Source: Gammaproteobacteria bacterium
GTDB lineage: Bacteria; Pseudomonadota; Gammaproteobacteria; Xanthomonadales; Rhodanobacteraceae
Reading direction: 5' to 3'
NCBI GenBank assembly: GCA_021324095.1
Contig: JAJPJT010000112.1
Coordinates: 1-44,184 of the forward strand
Length of the DNA stretch: 44,184 nt
Shown: positions 24,414-32,624 of the stretch, piece after piece
How the letters are laid out: the number at the start of each line of letters is the position of its first letter
Position numbering within the stretch: position 1 is the first letter of the stretch
Notes under the pieces: generated by a model
What the model saw: only the letters and a program-made list of their open reading frames with translations
Told to the model about the DNA's origin: nothing
Databases searched by the model: none
Program-made: the position numbers and the translations under genes

Positions 24414-26147
24414 ATGGCGGACGAACACCCCACCGTCGGCACCAATTTCATTCGCCAGATCGTGCTGGCTGACCAGGCATCGGGCAAACAAGACGGGCGC
24501 GTAACCACCCGCTTTCCGCCGGAGCCGAACGGTCACCTGCACCTTGGCCACGCCAAGGCGATCTGCCTCGATTTCGGCATAGCCAGGGAATTTGGCGGCA
24601 CCTGCAACCTGCGTCTCGACGACACCAACCCCGGCAAGGAAGATCCTGCCTTCGTCGAGGGGATCAAGGATTCGGTGCGCTGGCTCGGCTTCGAGTGGAA
24701 CGAGCTGCGCCACGCTTCCGATTACTTCGAGGTGTTCTACCGCGCCGCGCTCAAATTGATCGAGGACGGCAAGGCCTACGTCGATGACTTGAACGCCGAA
24801 GAGGTTCGTGACTATCGCGGCACGCTCACCGAGCCAGGCCGCGATTCACCGTACCGCAACCGCACAGTGGAAGAGAATCTGGATCTCTTCAAGCGCATGC
24901 GCGCGGGTGAGTTCGCCGACGGCTCGCGCACGCTGCGCGCGAAGATCGACATGGCGTCCGGCAACATCAACCTGCGCGATCCGGCGCTGTATCGCATCCG
25001 CAAGATCACGCACCAGAACGCCGGCGACGCGTGGCCGATCTACCCTATGTACGACTTCGCTCATTCCTTGTCCGACGCGCTGGAGGGCATCACCCACTCG
25101 TTCTGCACGCTGGAGTTCGAGGATCACCGGCCGCTGTACGACTGGTGCGTCGACAACGTCGATCTGCCGAATCACCCGGAGTTGTGGCAGCCATTGATCG
25201 AAAGGGGATTGCGCACCGCGCCGTCCAAACCGCGCCAGATCGAATTCGCACGCGGCAACTTGAGCTATACGGTGATGAGCAAACGCAAGCTCGCGACGCT
25301 CGTCAACGACAGGCTGGTGGACGGTTGGGACGACCCGCGCATGCCAACTCTCGCCGGTGCACGCCGACGCGGCTTCACTGCCGCCGCGATCCGCACCTTC
25401 TGGGAACGTGCCGGTGTGTCCAAGCAGAACAGCGTGATCGACTACGGCGTGCTCGAGGCCTGCGTGCGCGAGGATCTCGACGCGCGCGCGCCGCGGCGGA
25501 TGGCGGTGCTGGATCCGTTGAAACTGACCATTACCAACTTGCCCGCGACGCATATGGAAACGCTCGTGTTTCCGAATCACCCCAAGGACGAATCCTTCGG
25601 CACACGGGAGGTTCCCCTCTCGCGCGACCTGCTGATCGAGCATGAGGATTTCGCCGAAGTACCTCCCAAGGGTTTCAAGCGCCTGGTTCCCGGTGGCGAG
25701 GTACGCCTGCGCGGTATCGGCATCGTGAAATGCGACGAAGCGATCAAGGATGCAGCCGGCACTGTCATCGAGCTCCGCTGCACGCTCGATCCCGACTCAC
25801 GTCACGGCACGCCCGGTGCCGACCGCAAGGTGAAGGGCACGATTCACTGGGTCAGCGCGAGGCATGCGATCGAAGCCGAAGTCCGATTGTACGATCGGTT
25901 GTTCGATGTGGCCGATCCGGACGACGAGACTGACGGCAAGACCTGGCTGGACCATGTCAATCCGGATTCGCGTCGCAGCGCGCCCGCGTATCTCGAGCCT
26001 TCCCTGCGCAATGCCGCGCCGGAACAGCATTTCCAGTTCGAACGCATCGGTTATTTCGTCGCCGACCGCCATGACCACACGCGGGAGGCGCCCGTCTTCA
26101 ATCGCGCTGTCAACCTGCGCGACGCATGGTCGCCGTCGGTGCGCTGA
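24414..26147 (+). CDS. glnS: Glutaminyl-tRNA synthetase
   Basis: Class I aminoacyl-tRNA synthetase of 577 residues that charges tRNA-Gln. The HIGH-type motif is PPEPNGHLHLGHAKA (about 35-49) and the KMSKS-type motif is VMSKRKL (about 284). The catalytic core includes CNLRLDDTNPGKEDPAF, and the C-terminal anticodon-binding beta barrels are complete (to FNRAVNLRDAW). ATG 24414 has GGAAG 6 nt upstream, which settles the start against an in-frame TTG at 24402. Presence of GlnRS agrees with a gammaproteobacterial origin. The promoter must lie in or near the MITE-like element. Confidence 0.97.
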   Translation: MADEHPTVGTNFIRQIVLADQASGKQDGRVTTRFPPEPNGHLHLGHAKAICLDFGIAREFGGTCNLRLDDTNPGKEDPAFVEGIKDSVRWLGFEWNELRHASDYFEVFYRAALKLIEDGKAYVDDLNAEEVRDYRGTLTEPGRDSPYRNRTVEENLDLFKRMRAGEFADGSRTLRAKIDMASGNINLRDPALYRIRKITHQNAGDAWPIYPMYDFAHSLSDALEGITHSFCTLEFEDHRPLYDWCVDNVDLPNHPELWQPLIERGLRTAPSKPRQIEFARGNLSYTVMSKRKLATLVNDRLVDGWDDPRMPTLAGARRRGFTAAAIRTFWERAGVSKQNSVIDYGVLEACVREDLDARAPRRMAVLDPLKLTITNLPATHMETLVFPNHPKDESFGTREVPLSRDLLIEHEDFAEVPPKGFKRLVPGGEVRLRGIGIVKCDEAIKDAAGTVIELRCTLDPDSRHGTPGADRKVKGTIHWVSARHAIEAEVRLYDRLFDVADPDDETDGKTWLDHVNPDSRRSAPAYLEPSLRNAAPEQHFQFERIGYFVADRHDHTREAPVFNRAVNLRDAWSPSVR

Positions 26148-26439
26148 CGCCAGCATATCGCGAAGCCTTCGCGCCCTCGTCACGACCGGCTGACGCCTTT
26201 TTCACGTGAACCCGAACGCGCCCTGAAGCTCGACGGCGCGCGTGCAGCACCGTCATTCCCGGAAAAGCCGCGCTGCCATGCGGCCTTGCGCGACCTCGTC
26301 TTCGAAATCTGAACGAGTTCGGTACCAAGGCGCGCGATTTCGCATGGGTGGTTAAGACGCGGTCATGCTCCTGTTGCTACGGTCGGGGCGCATCGTCGTT
26401 GCGACGACGCTGTGGCAAAACAGCCATCAGGAGATCACG

Positions 26440-26787
26440 ATGAAACGCTCACGCAACCTCACCGTCATCGCCCTCGCCGCCGCGCTCGGCCTCGGAATGT
26501 CCGGCGGCTTCGCACTTGCGACACCCGTGGTCGCTCAAAACGGAGAGCACTCGTCCAGCGCACGTGAAGCCGTCAGCGACGGGTGGATAACGACCAAGGT
26601 CAAAAGCGAACTCGCGGCCACCAAGGGCGTGAAAAGCATGGACGTGACGGTACGCACCACGGACGGAGTGGTGACGCTCACGGGCGTGCTTCCCACCAAA
26701 ACCGCCGTCCGGAAAGCGGTCGCCGCCGCGAAAAGCGTCAAGGGCGTCCGGGACGTGGACGCGTCCGGATTGAAGGCCAAGGATTGA
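26440..26787 (+). CDS. Periplasmic BON-domain stress protein
   Basis: A 115-residue exported protein. A signal peptide (about 1-33, LTVIALAAALGLGMSGGFALATPVVAQ) precedes one BON domain (about 45-112): SDGWITTKVKSELAATKGVKSMDVTVRTTDGVVTLTGVLPT.., VKGVRDVDASGLKAKD. This resembles half of OsmY, an osmotically induced periplasmic protein thought to bind membrane lipids. AGGAG precedes the ATG by 8 nt; the longer frame from 26365 is not a signal. The CsbD-like and DUF1328 genes follow on the same strand. Confidence 0.87.
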   Translation: MKRSRNLTVIALAAALGLGMSGGFALATPVVAQNGEHSSSAREAVSDGWITTKVKSELAATKGVKSMDVTVRTTDGVVTLTGVLPTKTAVRKAVAAAKSVKGVRDVDASGLKAKD

Positions 26788-26807
26788 GGTCGCGCGAATG
26801 GCGACCT
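26787..26807 (+). terminator. Weak terminator-like hairpin after the BON gene
   Basis: AGGTCGC (26787-26793), 7-nt loop, GCGACCT (26801-26807) forms a 7-bp stem whose first base is the last base of the stop codon. There is no U-run. It may only partly separate the BON gene from the CsbD gene. Confidence 0.3.
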
Positions 26808-26839
26808 TCGAGCCCGTGCCGCAACTGTGGAGACGCACG

Positions 26840-27037
26840 ATGGACCAGGACCGGATCAAGCAGGAATGGACCGGGATCAGCGACAAATTGCAGCGTCGCT
26901 GGCGCAGGTTGACTCCGGACGACGTGCTCTGCGCTGGCGGCAGCGCGCCGTACCTTGCCGCCGTCCTGCAGGAACGCTACGGCGTCGACCGGCGCGAGGC
27001 ACTGTTGCAGGTCTATGAATTCGAGAGTGAGTTGTAG
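26840..27037 (+). CDS. CsbD-like small stress protein
   Basis: A 65-residue soluble protein fitting the CsbD pattern: MDQDRIKQEWTGISDKLQRRWRRLTPDDV (the WxxxxGKxKEKWGKLTxDD region) and, later, LAAVLQERYGVDRREALLQVYEFE (usually KIQERYGixxEEAexxV). CsbD proteins are abundant under general stress but have no known biochemical role. ATG 26840 follows a GGAG and gives the family length; the longer frame at 26798 is rejected. Codons and composition match the surrounding genes. Confidence 0.75.
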   Translation: MDQDRIKQEWTGISDKLQRRWRRLTPDDVLCAGGSAPYLAAVLQERYGVDRREALLQVYEFESEL

Positions 27038-27392
27038 TGGTACCCGGCGTGCGAACGCTCGCATGGATTCGCGACGTTCGCGCGCCGGTCTTGATACGGG
27101 AACGAATGCCTTCCTTGCATGCGTTCCCCGCGTTCCAGGGACGGAGCCGAGCCGGTTCGGGCCGTTTCCCTCCGCGCCCGTCGGCAACCCGCCAGGGCCT
27201 TCCGACATGGCGGGCATCACCACTCCCGGGCGAACCACGGATCGGTTGGCCCGGGAGAACCGGCAGTCGGTTCCGCGATCTCGCGGGCCCTGATCCCAAC
27301 GGCGATCAACAGGTCTCTGGACCCATCGGTACTCAAAGCAAATCTTCGACCCTGCTGCGAAACGCCAACAACGTCTCACAAGGAGAGTCACC
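27038..27392. other. 355-bp gap with no gene recognised
   Basis: I see no coding frame of good quality, no RNA gene and no clear repeat. The final part must carry the promoter and leader of the DUF1328 gene, but no motif is convincing. Confidence 0.5.
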
Positions 27393-27554
27393 ATGCTTTA
27401 CTACGCCATCGTTTTCCTGATCATCGCGCTGGTCGCGGGTTTCTTCGGATTCTTTGGTGTCGCCGGTCTTGCTGCCGGCATCGCGAAGATCCTGTTCGTC
27501 ATCTTCATCATCCTGTTCATCGCCTCGCTGATCTTCGGGCGCAGACGGGTCTGA
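27393..27554 (+). CDS. DUF1328 family small membrane protein (YtjA-like)
   Basis: A 53-residue hydrophobic protein with two membrane helices: [19 protein letters not shown] (about 2-20) and the segment after the [11 protein letters not shown] turn, [17 protein letters not shown]. It ends in the basic GRRRV. This is the typical DUF1328/YtjA layout. AAGGAGA stands 7 nt before the ATG. Such proteins often occur with BON and CsbD proteins and are envelope-stress linked, but the function is unknown. Confidence 0.85.
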   Translation: MLYYAIVFLIIALVAGFFGFFGVAGLAAGIAKILFVIFIILFIASLIFGRRRV

Positions 27555-27590
27555 TCGGATCGCCAGCGCGAGCGCACACGAATTGCGGAG

Positions 27591-28289
27591 TCACGGCTCG
27601 ATTCCGAAGCGCTCGCGAAACGCCCGCCTTCCGCTGCGGGTGACACCAAGCACGCGGCTGTCGACGTCCCGCTCCAACCAGCCGCGTTCCAGCACGCGCG
27701 TCAGCAGGGCCGCGCCGAGTGCACCGGCGAGATGCGGGCGACGCTCGCTCCAGTCGAGACAACCGCAGGCGAAGCGGCGGCGCTGGGCACGGGCCGCGTC
27801 CACATCCACACCGAGGCCCGCCAGCGCTTCCTTCCCCGCGCGCGTGACGTCGTAATTCTCCGAGTCGATGCCGGCCTCCGCCAGCCAGCGCAACTCGAAA
27901 AGCCGATCGTGCAAGGCGACCGCGAGCGCGCCGGCCATGTGGTCGTAACAGGTTCGTGCAGCGCGCAGGCGTGCGGGCGTACCCGGCACGAACGTTCCAC
28001 CCGCGGCGCCTGCCACCACGGTCAGCGCCTCGAGCGCAACCGCGACGTTCGCGTCGCGCAAGCTGTAATAGCGGTGCCGACCCTGCGCCGCCACCTTCAC
28101 GAGCTGCCGCGCCGCCAGTTTCGCGAGGTGCACGCTGGCGGTCGAAGGACTTATGCCACCGACGATCGCAAGTTCGGTACTGGTCCGGGCGCGGCCGTCT
28201 AGCAGACAGCACAACATCCGCGTGCGCGCCGGTTCGGCAATCGCGGCCGCGATCGCGGCCACCGAAGCATTGGCATCGTCGACATCCAC
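27591..28289 (-). CDS. ArsR-type winged-helix transcriptional regulator with C-terminal sensor-like domain
   Basis: A regulator of about 232 residues. The N-terminal winged helix is clear: AIAEPARTRMLCCLLDGRARTSTELAIVGGISPSTASVHLAKLAARQLVKVAAQGRHRYYSL (about 15-77). The C-terminal half has recurring Cys/His (ARTCYDHMAGALAV; then FACGCLDWSERRPHLAGALGAAL), found in a subgroup of ArsR-like regulators and perhaps a ligand or metal site. The start is uncertain: GTG 28289 follows an AT-rich imperfect palindrome; ATG 28334 is an alternative. It is divergent from the NIPSNAP-racemase-hydrolase-deaminase row and may control it. Confidence 0.78.
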   Translation of the reverse strand: MDVDDANASVAAIAAAIAEPARTRMLCCLLDGRARTSTELAIVGGISPSTASVHLAKLAARQLVKVAAQGRHRYYSLRDANVAVALEALTVVAGAAGGTFVPGTPARLRAARTCYDHMAGALAVALHDRLFELRWLAEAGIDSENYDVTRAGKEALAGLGVDVDAARAQRRRFACGCLDWSERRPHLAGALGAALLTRVLERGWLERDVDSRVLGVTRSGRRAFRERFGIEP

Positions 28290-28290
28290 A

Positions 28291-28308
28291 CTTTCATGAT
28301 AATCAAAG
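28291..28308. promoter_or_regulatory. AT-rich imperfect palindrome before the ArsR-type gene
   Basis: CTTTCATGATAATCAAAG reads with 14 of 18 positions symmetrical. It lies just upstream of the regulator's GTG start, in an otherwise GC-rich region. ArsR-family operators are often AT-rich dyads, so this could be the binding site for autoregulation, but the match is modest. Confidence 0.35.
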
Positions 28309-28545
28309 CGTAGGTGTCGCTCAACCGCCACCATGGCCGGCATGGAACCGGGCGATTCGCGCAAAACGAAGCACCCACACCCACACGAACGGGAATCTTT
28401 CCTGCCGCAAGCCGGCGAGGAGCGGCGCAAGTTCCTGGGTCGCGCGGGCATCGCAGCCGCGGCACTTCTCGGCCCGGTGCATCGGTTCGCCTTTCCCGGC
28501 CACACGTCCCGCGTTTCCCATCCCAGCCCGACGAGGAGTACCCGG

Positions 28546-28881
28546 ATGGCCATCGTCTGCATCATCCGCTATGAAATCGATCCCTACCAGCGCGACGCGT
28601 TTCGCCAATACGCGGAGAGTTGGGGCCATACCATCCCGCGCTGCGGCGGGCATCTGGTCGGCTACTTCCTGCCATGGCAGGGTACCAACTACGTCGGCTG
28701 GGGCCTGATCGCATTCGACAGCCTGGCGTCGTACGAGGCATACCAGGAGCGCCTGCGCCGCGATCCTGAGGGCAAAAAGAATTTCGAATTCGCGCAGCAG
28801 AAGCGGTTCATCCTGAAGGAGGAACGGAACTTCGTCGAAATCGCCGACGGGACCTTCGATATTCCCGCCATCGCCGGATAG
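28546..28881 (+). CDS. NIPSNAP family protein
   Basis: A 111-residue protein of the NIPSNAP ferredoxin-like (dimeric alpha/beta barrel) superfamily. The layout is typical: [72 protein letters not shown]. The fold is shared with antibiotic-biosynthesis monooxygenases, but the exact role of the NIPSNAP group is unclear. The ATG at 28546 follows GAGGAG with 7-nt spacing and is preferred over a far upstream ATG at 28333, which would add 71 residues of unlike, partly Tat-like sequence. It leads the plus-strand row, with the racemase 21 bp later. Confidence 0.8.
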   Translation: MAIVCIIRYEIDPYQRDAFRQYAESWGHTIPRCGGHLVGYFLPWQGTNYVGWGLIAFDSLASYEAYQERLRRDPEGKKNFEFAQQKRFILKEERNFVEIADGTFDIPAIAG

Positions 28882-28902
28882 CACGCGCAGGCTTGGGCGA
28901 CG

Positions 28903-29646
28903 ATGAAAAAGATCGGCATTCTCGGTGGCTTGGCATGGCCTTCCACCGCTGCGTATTACACCGGCATCTGCCGCCTGGCCGAGGCGCATCACGCACCCAG
29001 TGGACGCACGGGCACGGCGGACATGCCCGAGATCGCAATCGAATCGCTGGACATCGGAAAGGCGATCGCATTGTTCGGCAATGATGACGACGACGCTTCG
29101 TGGGGCGCATTCGACGCGTATCACCGCGCGGGATTGCAACGGCTGGAACGCAGCGGCGCGGAATTCGCGGTGATCGCCTGCAACACCGCGCATCACCGCT
29201 TTGCGCAGATCACGCGCGGAATCGCGATGCCGGTGCTGAGCATCATCGAGATCGCGGCCGCGGCTTGCGCGCAACGAAATGCGGGTCGCGTTCTGATGCT
29301 GGGGACCACGCAAATGATGCGCTCGCGGGTGCTCCGCGAAGTTTTCTCACGACACGGGACTACGGCGGCGGCGCCACGCAGCCGCGCGGCGCGCCAAATC
29401 GTCATCGACATCATCGAGGCGCTCAAAACGGGCCACATTGAAGGCGCGGCGGAACGAATCCGCGCCGTGGCCGGCACTGGCCGGCCCGGTGCGCCGACGT
29501 TCGTCTATCTCGGCTGCACCGAGTTGCCGCTGGCTTTTCCGGAATACCAGAACGAGGGCGTGTTCGAAATCGGCGACACGCATTTCATCAATTCGACCGC
29601 GCTGCACGTACGTGCCGCGTTCGACTACGCGGTCCGCCAATGTTGA
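28903..29646 (+). CDS. Aspartate/glutamate racemase family protein
   Basis: A 247-residue PLP-independent racemase of the aspartate/glutamate (RacX/YgeA-like) family. Both catalytic cysteines are visible: Cys93 in VIACNTAHH and Cys205 in YLGCTELPLA, so it should act in both directions. The N-terminus MKKIGILGGLAWPSTAAYY is the family start. The substrate may be an amino acid other than Asp or Glu. The ATG is 21 bp after the NIPSNAP gene, and the stop overlaps the next gene by 7 nt, so co-transcription is likely. Confidence 0.86.
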   Translation: MKKIGILGGLAWPSTAAYYTGICRLAEAHHAPSGRTGTADMPEIAIESLDIGKAIALFGNDDDDASWGAFDAYHRAGLQRLERSGAEFAVIACNTAHHRFAQITRGIAMPVLSIIEIAAAACAQRNAGRVLMLGTTQMMRSRVLREVFSRHGTTAAAPRSRAARQIVIDIIEALKTGHIEGAAERIRAVAGTGRPGAPTFVYLGCTELPLAFPEYQNEGVFEIGDTHFINSTALHVRAAFDYAVRQC

Positions 29647-30698
29647 CCGGGAGGGCGCTGGTGACGTTCGCGATCCTCGCACTCGCGAGCGGAATTGCGG
29701 TCGCGCGGGATCCAGCGCCGGTCGGGCTGCTGCGCGACGTGGTTTTCACCCGTTATCCGCCCTTTGCCGACAACGGGGAACGGCTGCGCCGGCTGGTGAG
29801 TCCACTGGATGCCCTGCAGATCGAGCAGCGAATGGGTGGGAATCGCGACGCTCTGCGCGCGGAACCACTCGATCCTGCGCAGCAGCGGTTCACGCTGTAC
29901 GTCCCGCGCGACCCCGGGCCCGCAATCGGCTACGCGCTTCTCGTTTTCGTCCCGCCATCGGACGACGCGCGGGTCCCGGTGCAGTGGATTCCGGCACTGG
30001 ACCGCACCCACACGATCTTCGTCAGCGCCGCGCATTCAGGCAATGATGCGAATGTGCTCGACCGCCGTGAGCCGCTGGCACTACTGGCAGCGTACGGCGT
30101 GATGCACCACTACCACATCAACCCGGCGCAGGTTTACATCGGAGGATTCTCCGGCGGCTCGCGCGTTGCACTGCGCCTCGCTCTCGGTTACCCCGACCTG
30201 TTTCGCGGCGCGCTGCTGGATGCGGGCAGTGATCTGGTCGGCACCGCACAGGTTCCGCTCCCGCCTCCCGATCTGCTGCATGTTTTCCAGCAGTCTTCGC
30301 GGATCGTGTTCGTGACCGGCGACGAAGACGTGATTCGACAGGCGCAACTGGCGCGTGCAGACGCCTCGCTGGAGTACTGGTGCGCATTCGACAAGGACAG
30401 CCTCACCGCGATGCACACAGGACATGCCCTCGCGGATGCCTTCGTGTTCGCTCAGGCGCTGCGGGAACTGCAGCGCCGCAAAGTGCCCGACGCGGCCCGG
30501 ATGGAAACCTGTCGCGAAGCACATCAACGCGCGCTGAAGGCCCGATTGGAGCAAGTGGAGTCGCTCGCCCATTCCGGACAGACCACGCAAGCCATCCGCC
30601 TGCTCACCCGGATCGACGCAAGTTATGGCGGGCTCGCCGACCCACGCAGCGTCGAGCTGTGGCGCGTGATCAATGCACGGAACGCACGGCAGCATTGA
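29640..30698 (+). CDS. Secreted alpha/beta-hydrolase (esterase-like)
   Basis: A 352-residue exported hydrolase. A signal peptide (about 1-22) is followed by a non-catalytic region, then a GxSxG nucleophile elbow, GFSGGSR with Ser171, in the order of poly(hydroxyalkanoate) depolymerase- or feruloyl-esterase-like folds. Acid and His residues may be in VTGDEDV (about 224) and MHTGHALAD (about 258-266). Its C-terminus (about 275-352) is helical and may be a separate part. It overlaps the racemase end by 7 nt, so the two are coupled. The natural substrate cannot be read from the sequence. Confidence 0.75.
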   Translation: MLTGRALVTFAILALASGIAVARDPAPVGLLRDVVFTRYPPFADNGERLRRLVSPLDALQIEQRMGGNRDALRAEPLDPAQQRFTLYVPRDPGPAIGYALLVFVPPSDDARVPVQWIPALDRTHTIFVSAAHSGNDANVLDRREPLALLAAYGVMHHYHINPAQVYIGGFSGGSRVALRLALGYPDLFRGALLDAGSDLVGTAQVPLPPPDLLHVFQQSSRIVFVTGDEDVIRQAQLARADASLEYWCAFDKDSLTAMHTGHALADAFVFAQALRELQRRKVPDAARMETCREAHQRALKARLEQVESLAHSGQTTQAIRLLTRIDASYGGLADPRSVELWRVINARNARQH

Positions 30699-30733
30699 TA
30701 TCGACTTCAGGTTGCGCGTGCTACGGTTGGATC

Positions 30734-31306
30734 ATGGACGCACGCAAGGCAGCGGACTGCCACGTTCCGACGCTTCCCGACTGGATCACCGACGCGGTCG
30801 CGTCCGTGGGCACCCTGCCACGCAGGGATGCGCAGATCGCGTTCGCGATCGACCTCGCACGCCGCAACGTCGATCATGCGACCGGCGGGCCGTTCGGCGC
30901 GGCGATCTTCGATGAAGAAGGCCGGTTGATCGCGGTCGGCGTCAATCGTGTGGTACCACTGCGTTCCTCACTGGCCCACGCCGAGATCATTGCACTGGTC
31001 GCTGCACAGCAAAAGCTCGGACGCGCGCGTTTGAACGGCGACGGCCGACGCTACACGGTTGCGAACAGCTCGCAGCCGTGCTGCCAATGCTACGGCGCGA
31101 TCGTTTGGGCCGGCGTCGACATGCTGCTGATCGGTGCACGCGCCGCGGATACCGAGTCGTTGGCGGGATTCGATGAAGGGCCGTTGCCGGAGGACTGGAC
31201 CGGGGGACTCGAGCGGCGCGGCATTCAAGTGATCCGCGACCTCGGGCGTGAGGCGGCATGCACGGTCCTCAAAGCCTACGCAGCGCGCGGTGGACCGATC
31301 TACTAG
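30734..31306 (+). CDS. Cytidine/deoxycytidylate deaminase-fold protein (guanine deaminase-like)
   Basis: A 190-residue zinc deaminase. The catalytic HAE is at 82-84 (LAHAEIIAL), and the second zinc motif is PCCQCYGAIVWAGVD (P115, C116, C119). The N-terminal block IAFAIDLARRNVDHATGGPFGAAIFDEEG resembles guanine deaminases (GuaD) and TadA-like enzymes; the GPFGAAI motif is the substrate pocket. An extra N-terminal 30 residues are present. It is the last gene of the row that starts at 28546, 35 bp after the hydrolase. ATG 30734 fits the family length. Confidence 0.8.
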   Translation: MDARKAADCHVPTLPDWITDAVASVGTLPRRDAQIAFAIDLARRNVDHATGGPFGAAIFDEEGRLIAVGVNRVVPLRSSLAHAEIIALVAAQQKLGRARLNGDGRRYTVANSSQPCCQCYGAIVWAGVDMLLIGARAADTESLAGFDEGPLPEDWTGGLERRGIQVIRDLGREAACTVLKAYAARGGPIY

Positions 31307-31399
31307 CGACCAGGTCCCGGCCGGCAGTGATCGCGTTTCGCGTCGCCATACCTACCGGCTATGCTTCCGCCACTTCGGTTGCCCCCTTACCCATAGCCC

Positions 31400-32095
31400 A
31401 TGAGCCGACTGCGCGCCTTCGTGCCCTTGTTGATCCTGATTGCGATCGGGGTGGCGGTCGGTGCAAGTGGCATGCTGCAACACCTCGCGCCCAATCGCAT
31501 CGTCGCGGAGCAAGCCAACTGGTCACACCAAATCGCGACGCATCCGGCGCTTGCATACATCGTTTACGTCGTGGTTCTGACGCTGTCGATCGCGACTGCG
31601 ATGCCCGGCCCGTTGCTGATCATCATCGCCGGCGGCCTGTTGTTCGGCATGGGAACGGCCATCGGCCTGTCGCTGGTCGGTGAAGTTCTCGGATCGCTGC
31701 TGCTCTTCTACGCCGCACGCCACGCGTTCAGCGCGGGCAAGCGGCCGCCGCCGAAATTCGTGGAACGCGTGCGGCAGGGCTACCAGGCGAACCCGATTTC
31801 CTACACGCTGTTCCTGCGGTTCGTGCCGCTGTTTCCGTTCGGCGGCATCACCGTGGCACTCGCGTGGCTGCGTTGCCCCGTATGGCTGTTCACGGCTGCG
31901 ACCGCACTGGGCGGCGTCGTCATGCTGGTCTTCGAAACGGCGATCGGCGCAGGACTCGCCCAGTCCATCGCAGAGGGCAAGGGACTCAGCCCCGACCTGA
32001 TCTTGCAGCCGCACATCTGGCTGCCGCTGGCTGGCCTGGGTCTGCTTGCTCTCGTGCCCGTGCTGGTGCAGCGGTTCCGTTCCAGCGAGGACTGA
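31400..32095 (+). CDS. TVP38/TMEM64 (DedA-like) membrane protein
   Basis: A 231-residue inner-membrane protein of the VTT-domain group. The core PGPLLIIIAGGLLFGMGTAIGLSLVGEVLGSLLLFYAARH, followed by NPISYTLFLRFVPLFPFGGITVALAWL, has the family G-rich motif and the FLR(F/L)xPxxP signature. Six membrane segments are visible (about 6-24, 50-70, 74-100, 130-152, 158-182, 205-224). Related proteins act in membrane lipid handling and export, but no substrate is known. It stands 93 bp after the deaminase, possibly with its own promoter. Confidence 0.85.
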   Translation: MSRLRAFVPLLILIAIGVAVGASGMLQHLAPNRIVAEQANWSHQIATHPALAYIVYVVVLTLSIATAMPGPLLIIIAGGLLFGMGTAIGLSLVGEVLGSLLLFYAARHAFSAGKRPPPKFVERVRQGYQANPISYTLFLRFVPLFPFGGITVALAWLRCPVWLFTAATALGGVVMLVFETAIGAGLAQSIAEGKGLSPDLILQPHIWLPLAGLGLLALVPVLVQRFRSSED

Positions 32096-32105
32096 CGCGC
32101 GAACC

Positions 32106-32357
32106 TCAGTCGGGGCGTGTGAACCAGAACGCCAGGCCGGTGATCAGGCACGCCACCGCTGCACTCAGCAGCGCGGTTTCGACGGGGCGCCGGTGCACCC
32201 ACGCATCCACCTCGTAACCAATGTGCTTCGCGCGATGCTTGGCCTCGTCGGCCATGTCTTCGGCCGCGTTGACCATTCGGCTTGCACCGTGTTTGACCTT
32301 GCCCGCTGCGCTTTCCAATCCGTTGCTTCCGCTCAACCCTTCACGCGTGATGTCCAT
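32106..32357 (-). CDS. DUF883 (ElaB/YqjD)-type small membrane protein
   Basis: An 83-residue protein with a charged, Ala-rich helical N-terminus (ESAAGKVKHGASRMVNAAEDMADEAKHRAKHIGYEVDAWVHRRPVE) and one C-terminal membrane helix (TALLSAAVACLITGLAFWF). This is the ElaB/YqjD layout, associated in E. coli with ribosome tethering in stationary phase. The family assignment is by layout and composition. It is convergent with the TVP38 gene at 10 bp distance. Confidence 0.72.
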   Translation of the reverse strand: MDITREGLSGSNGLESAAGKVKHGASRMVNAAEDMADEAKHRAKHIGYEVDAWVHRRPVETALLSAAVACLITGLAFWFTRPD

Positions 32358-32520
32358 GTCCGTTCTCCGTCCAAAGCCCTATGCTAACCAGCAAATGTCG
32401 GCTCGACATTAATGGAGTACTAACGGCGGAGCGAACGACGTGTGTGGATTTTCAGTCTTGCGCGCGATCGTCCGCACACGAATATGGAGAGGCAAGAGGA
32501 AGGAAGGTGCAACGGAGAGA

Positions 32521-32595
32521 TGGTGGGCCGTGAAGGGATCGAACCTTCGACCAATGGATTAAAAGTCCACTGCTCTACCGCTGAGCTAACGGCCC
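32521..32595 (-). tRNA. tRNA-Lys (anticodon TTT)
   Basis: On the minus strand a complete cloverleaf can be read: acceptor GGGCCGT/ACGGCCC, D-arm GCTC AGCGGTA GAGC, anticodon loop CTTTTAA (anticodon TTT at 32561-32563), T-loop GTTCGATC, discriminator A and an encoded CCA (32521-32523). Length 75 with CCA. It lies 220 bp after queC, where a tRNA-Lys also lies in pseudomonads, so it may be co-transcribed with the end of the Tol-Pal operon. Confidence 0.95.
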
Positions 32596-32624
32596 CCGCT
32601 CTTATCAATATCGCATCGCGCGAA

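Noticed and set aside
28333..28545. N-terminal extension of the NIPSNAP protein with a Tat-like RRKFLG motif
   Set aside because: It overlaps the divergent regulator's start region, and the strong GAGGAG site before ATG 28546 gives the normal family length. The [17 protein letters not shown] stretch is curious, so an exported form cannot be fully excluded.
32439..32480. Possible terminator after the tRNA-Lys gene
   Set aside because: CGTGTGTGGA and TCCGCACACG pair 9 of 10 but are 22 nt apart and have no U-run on the tRNA side; too weak to list.
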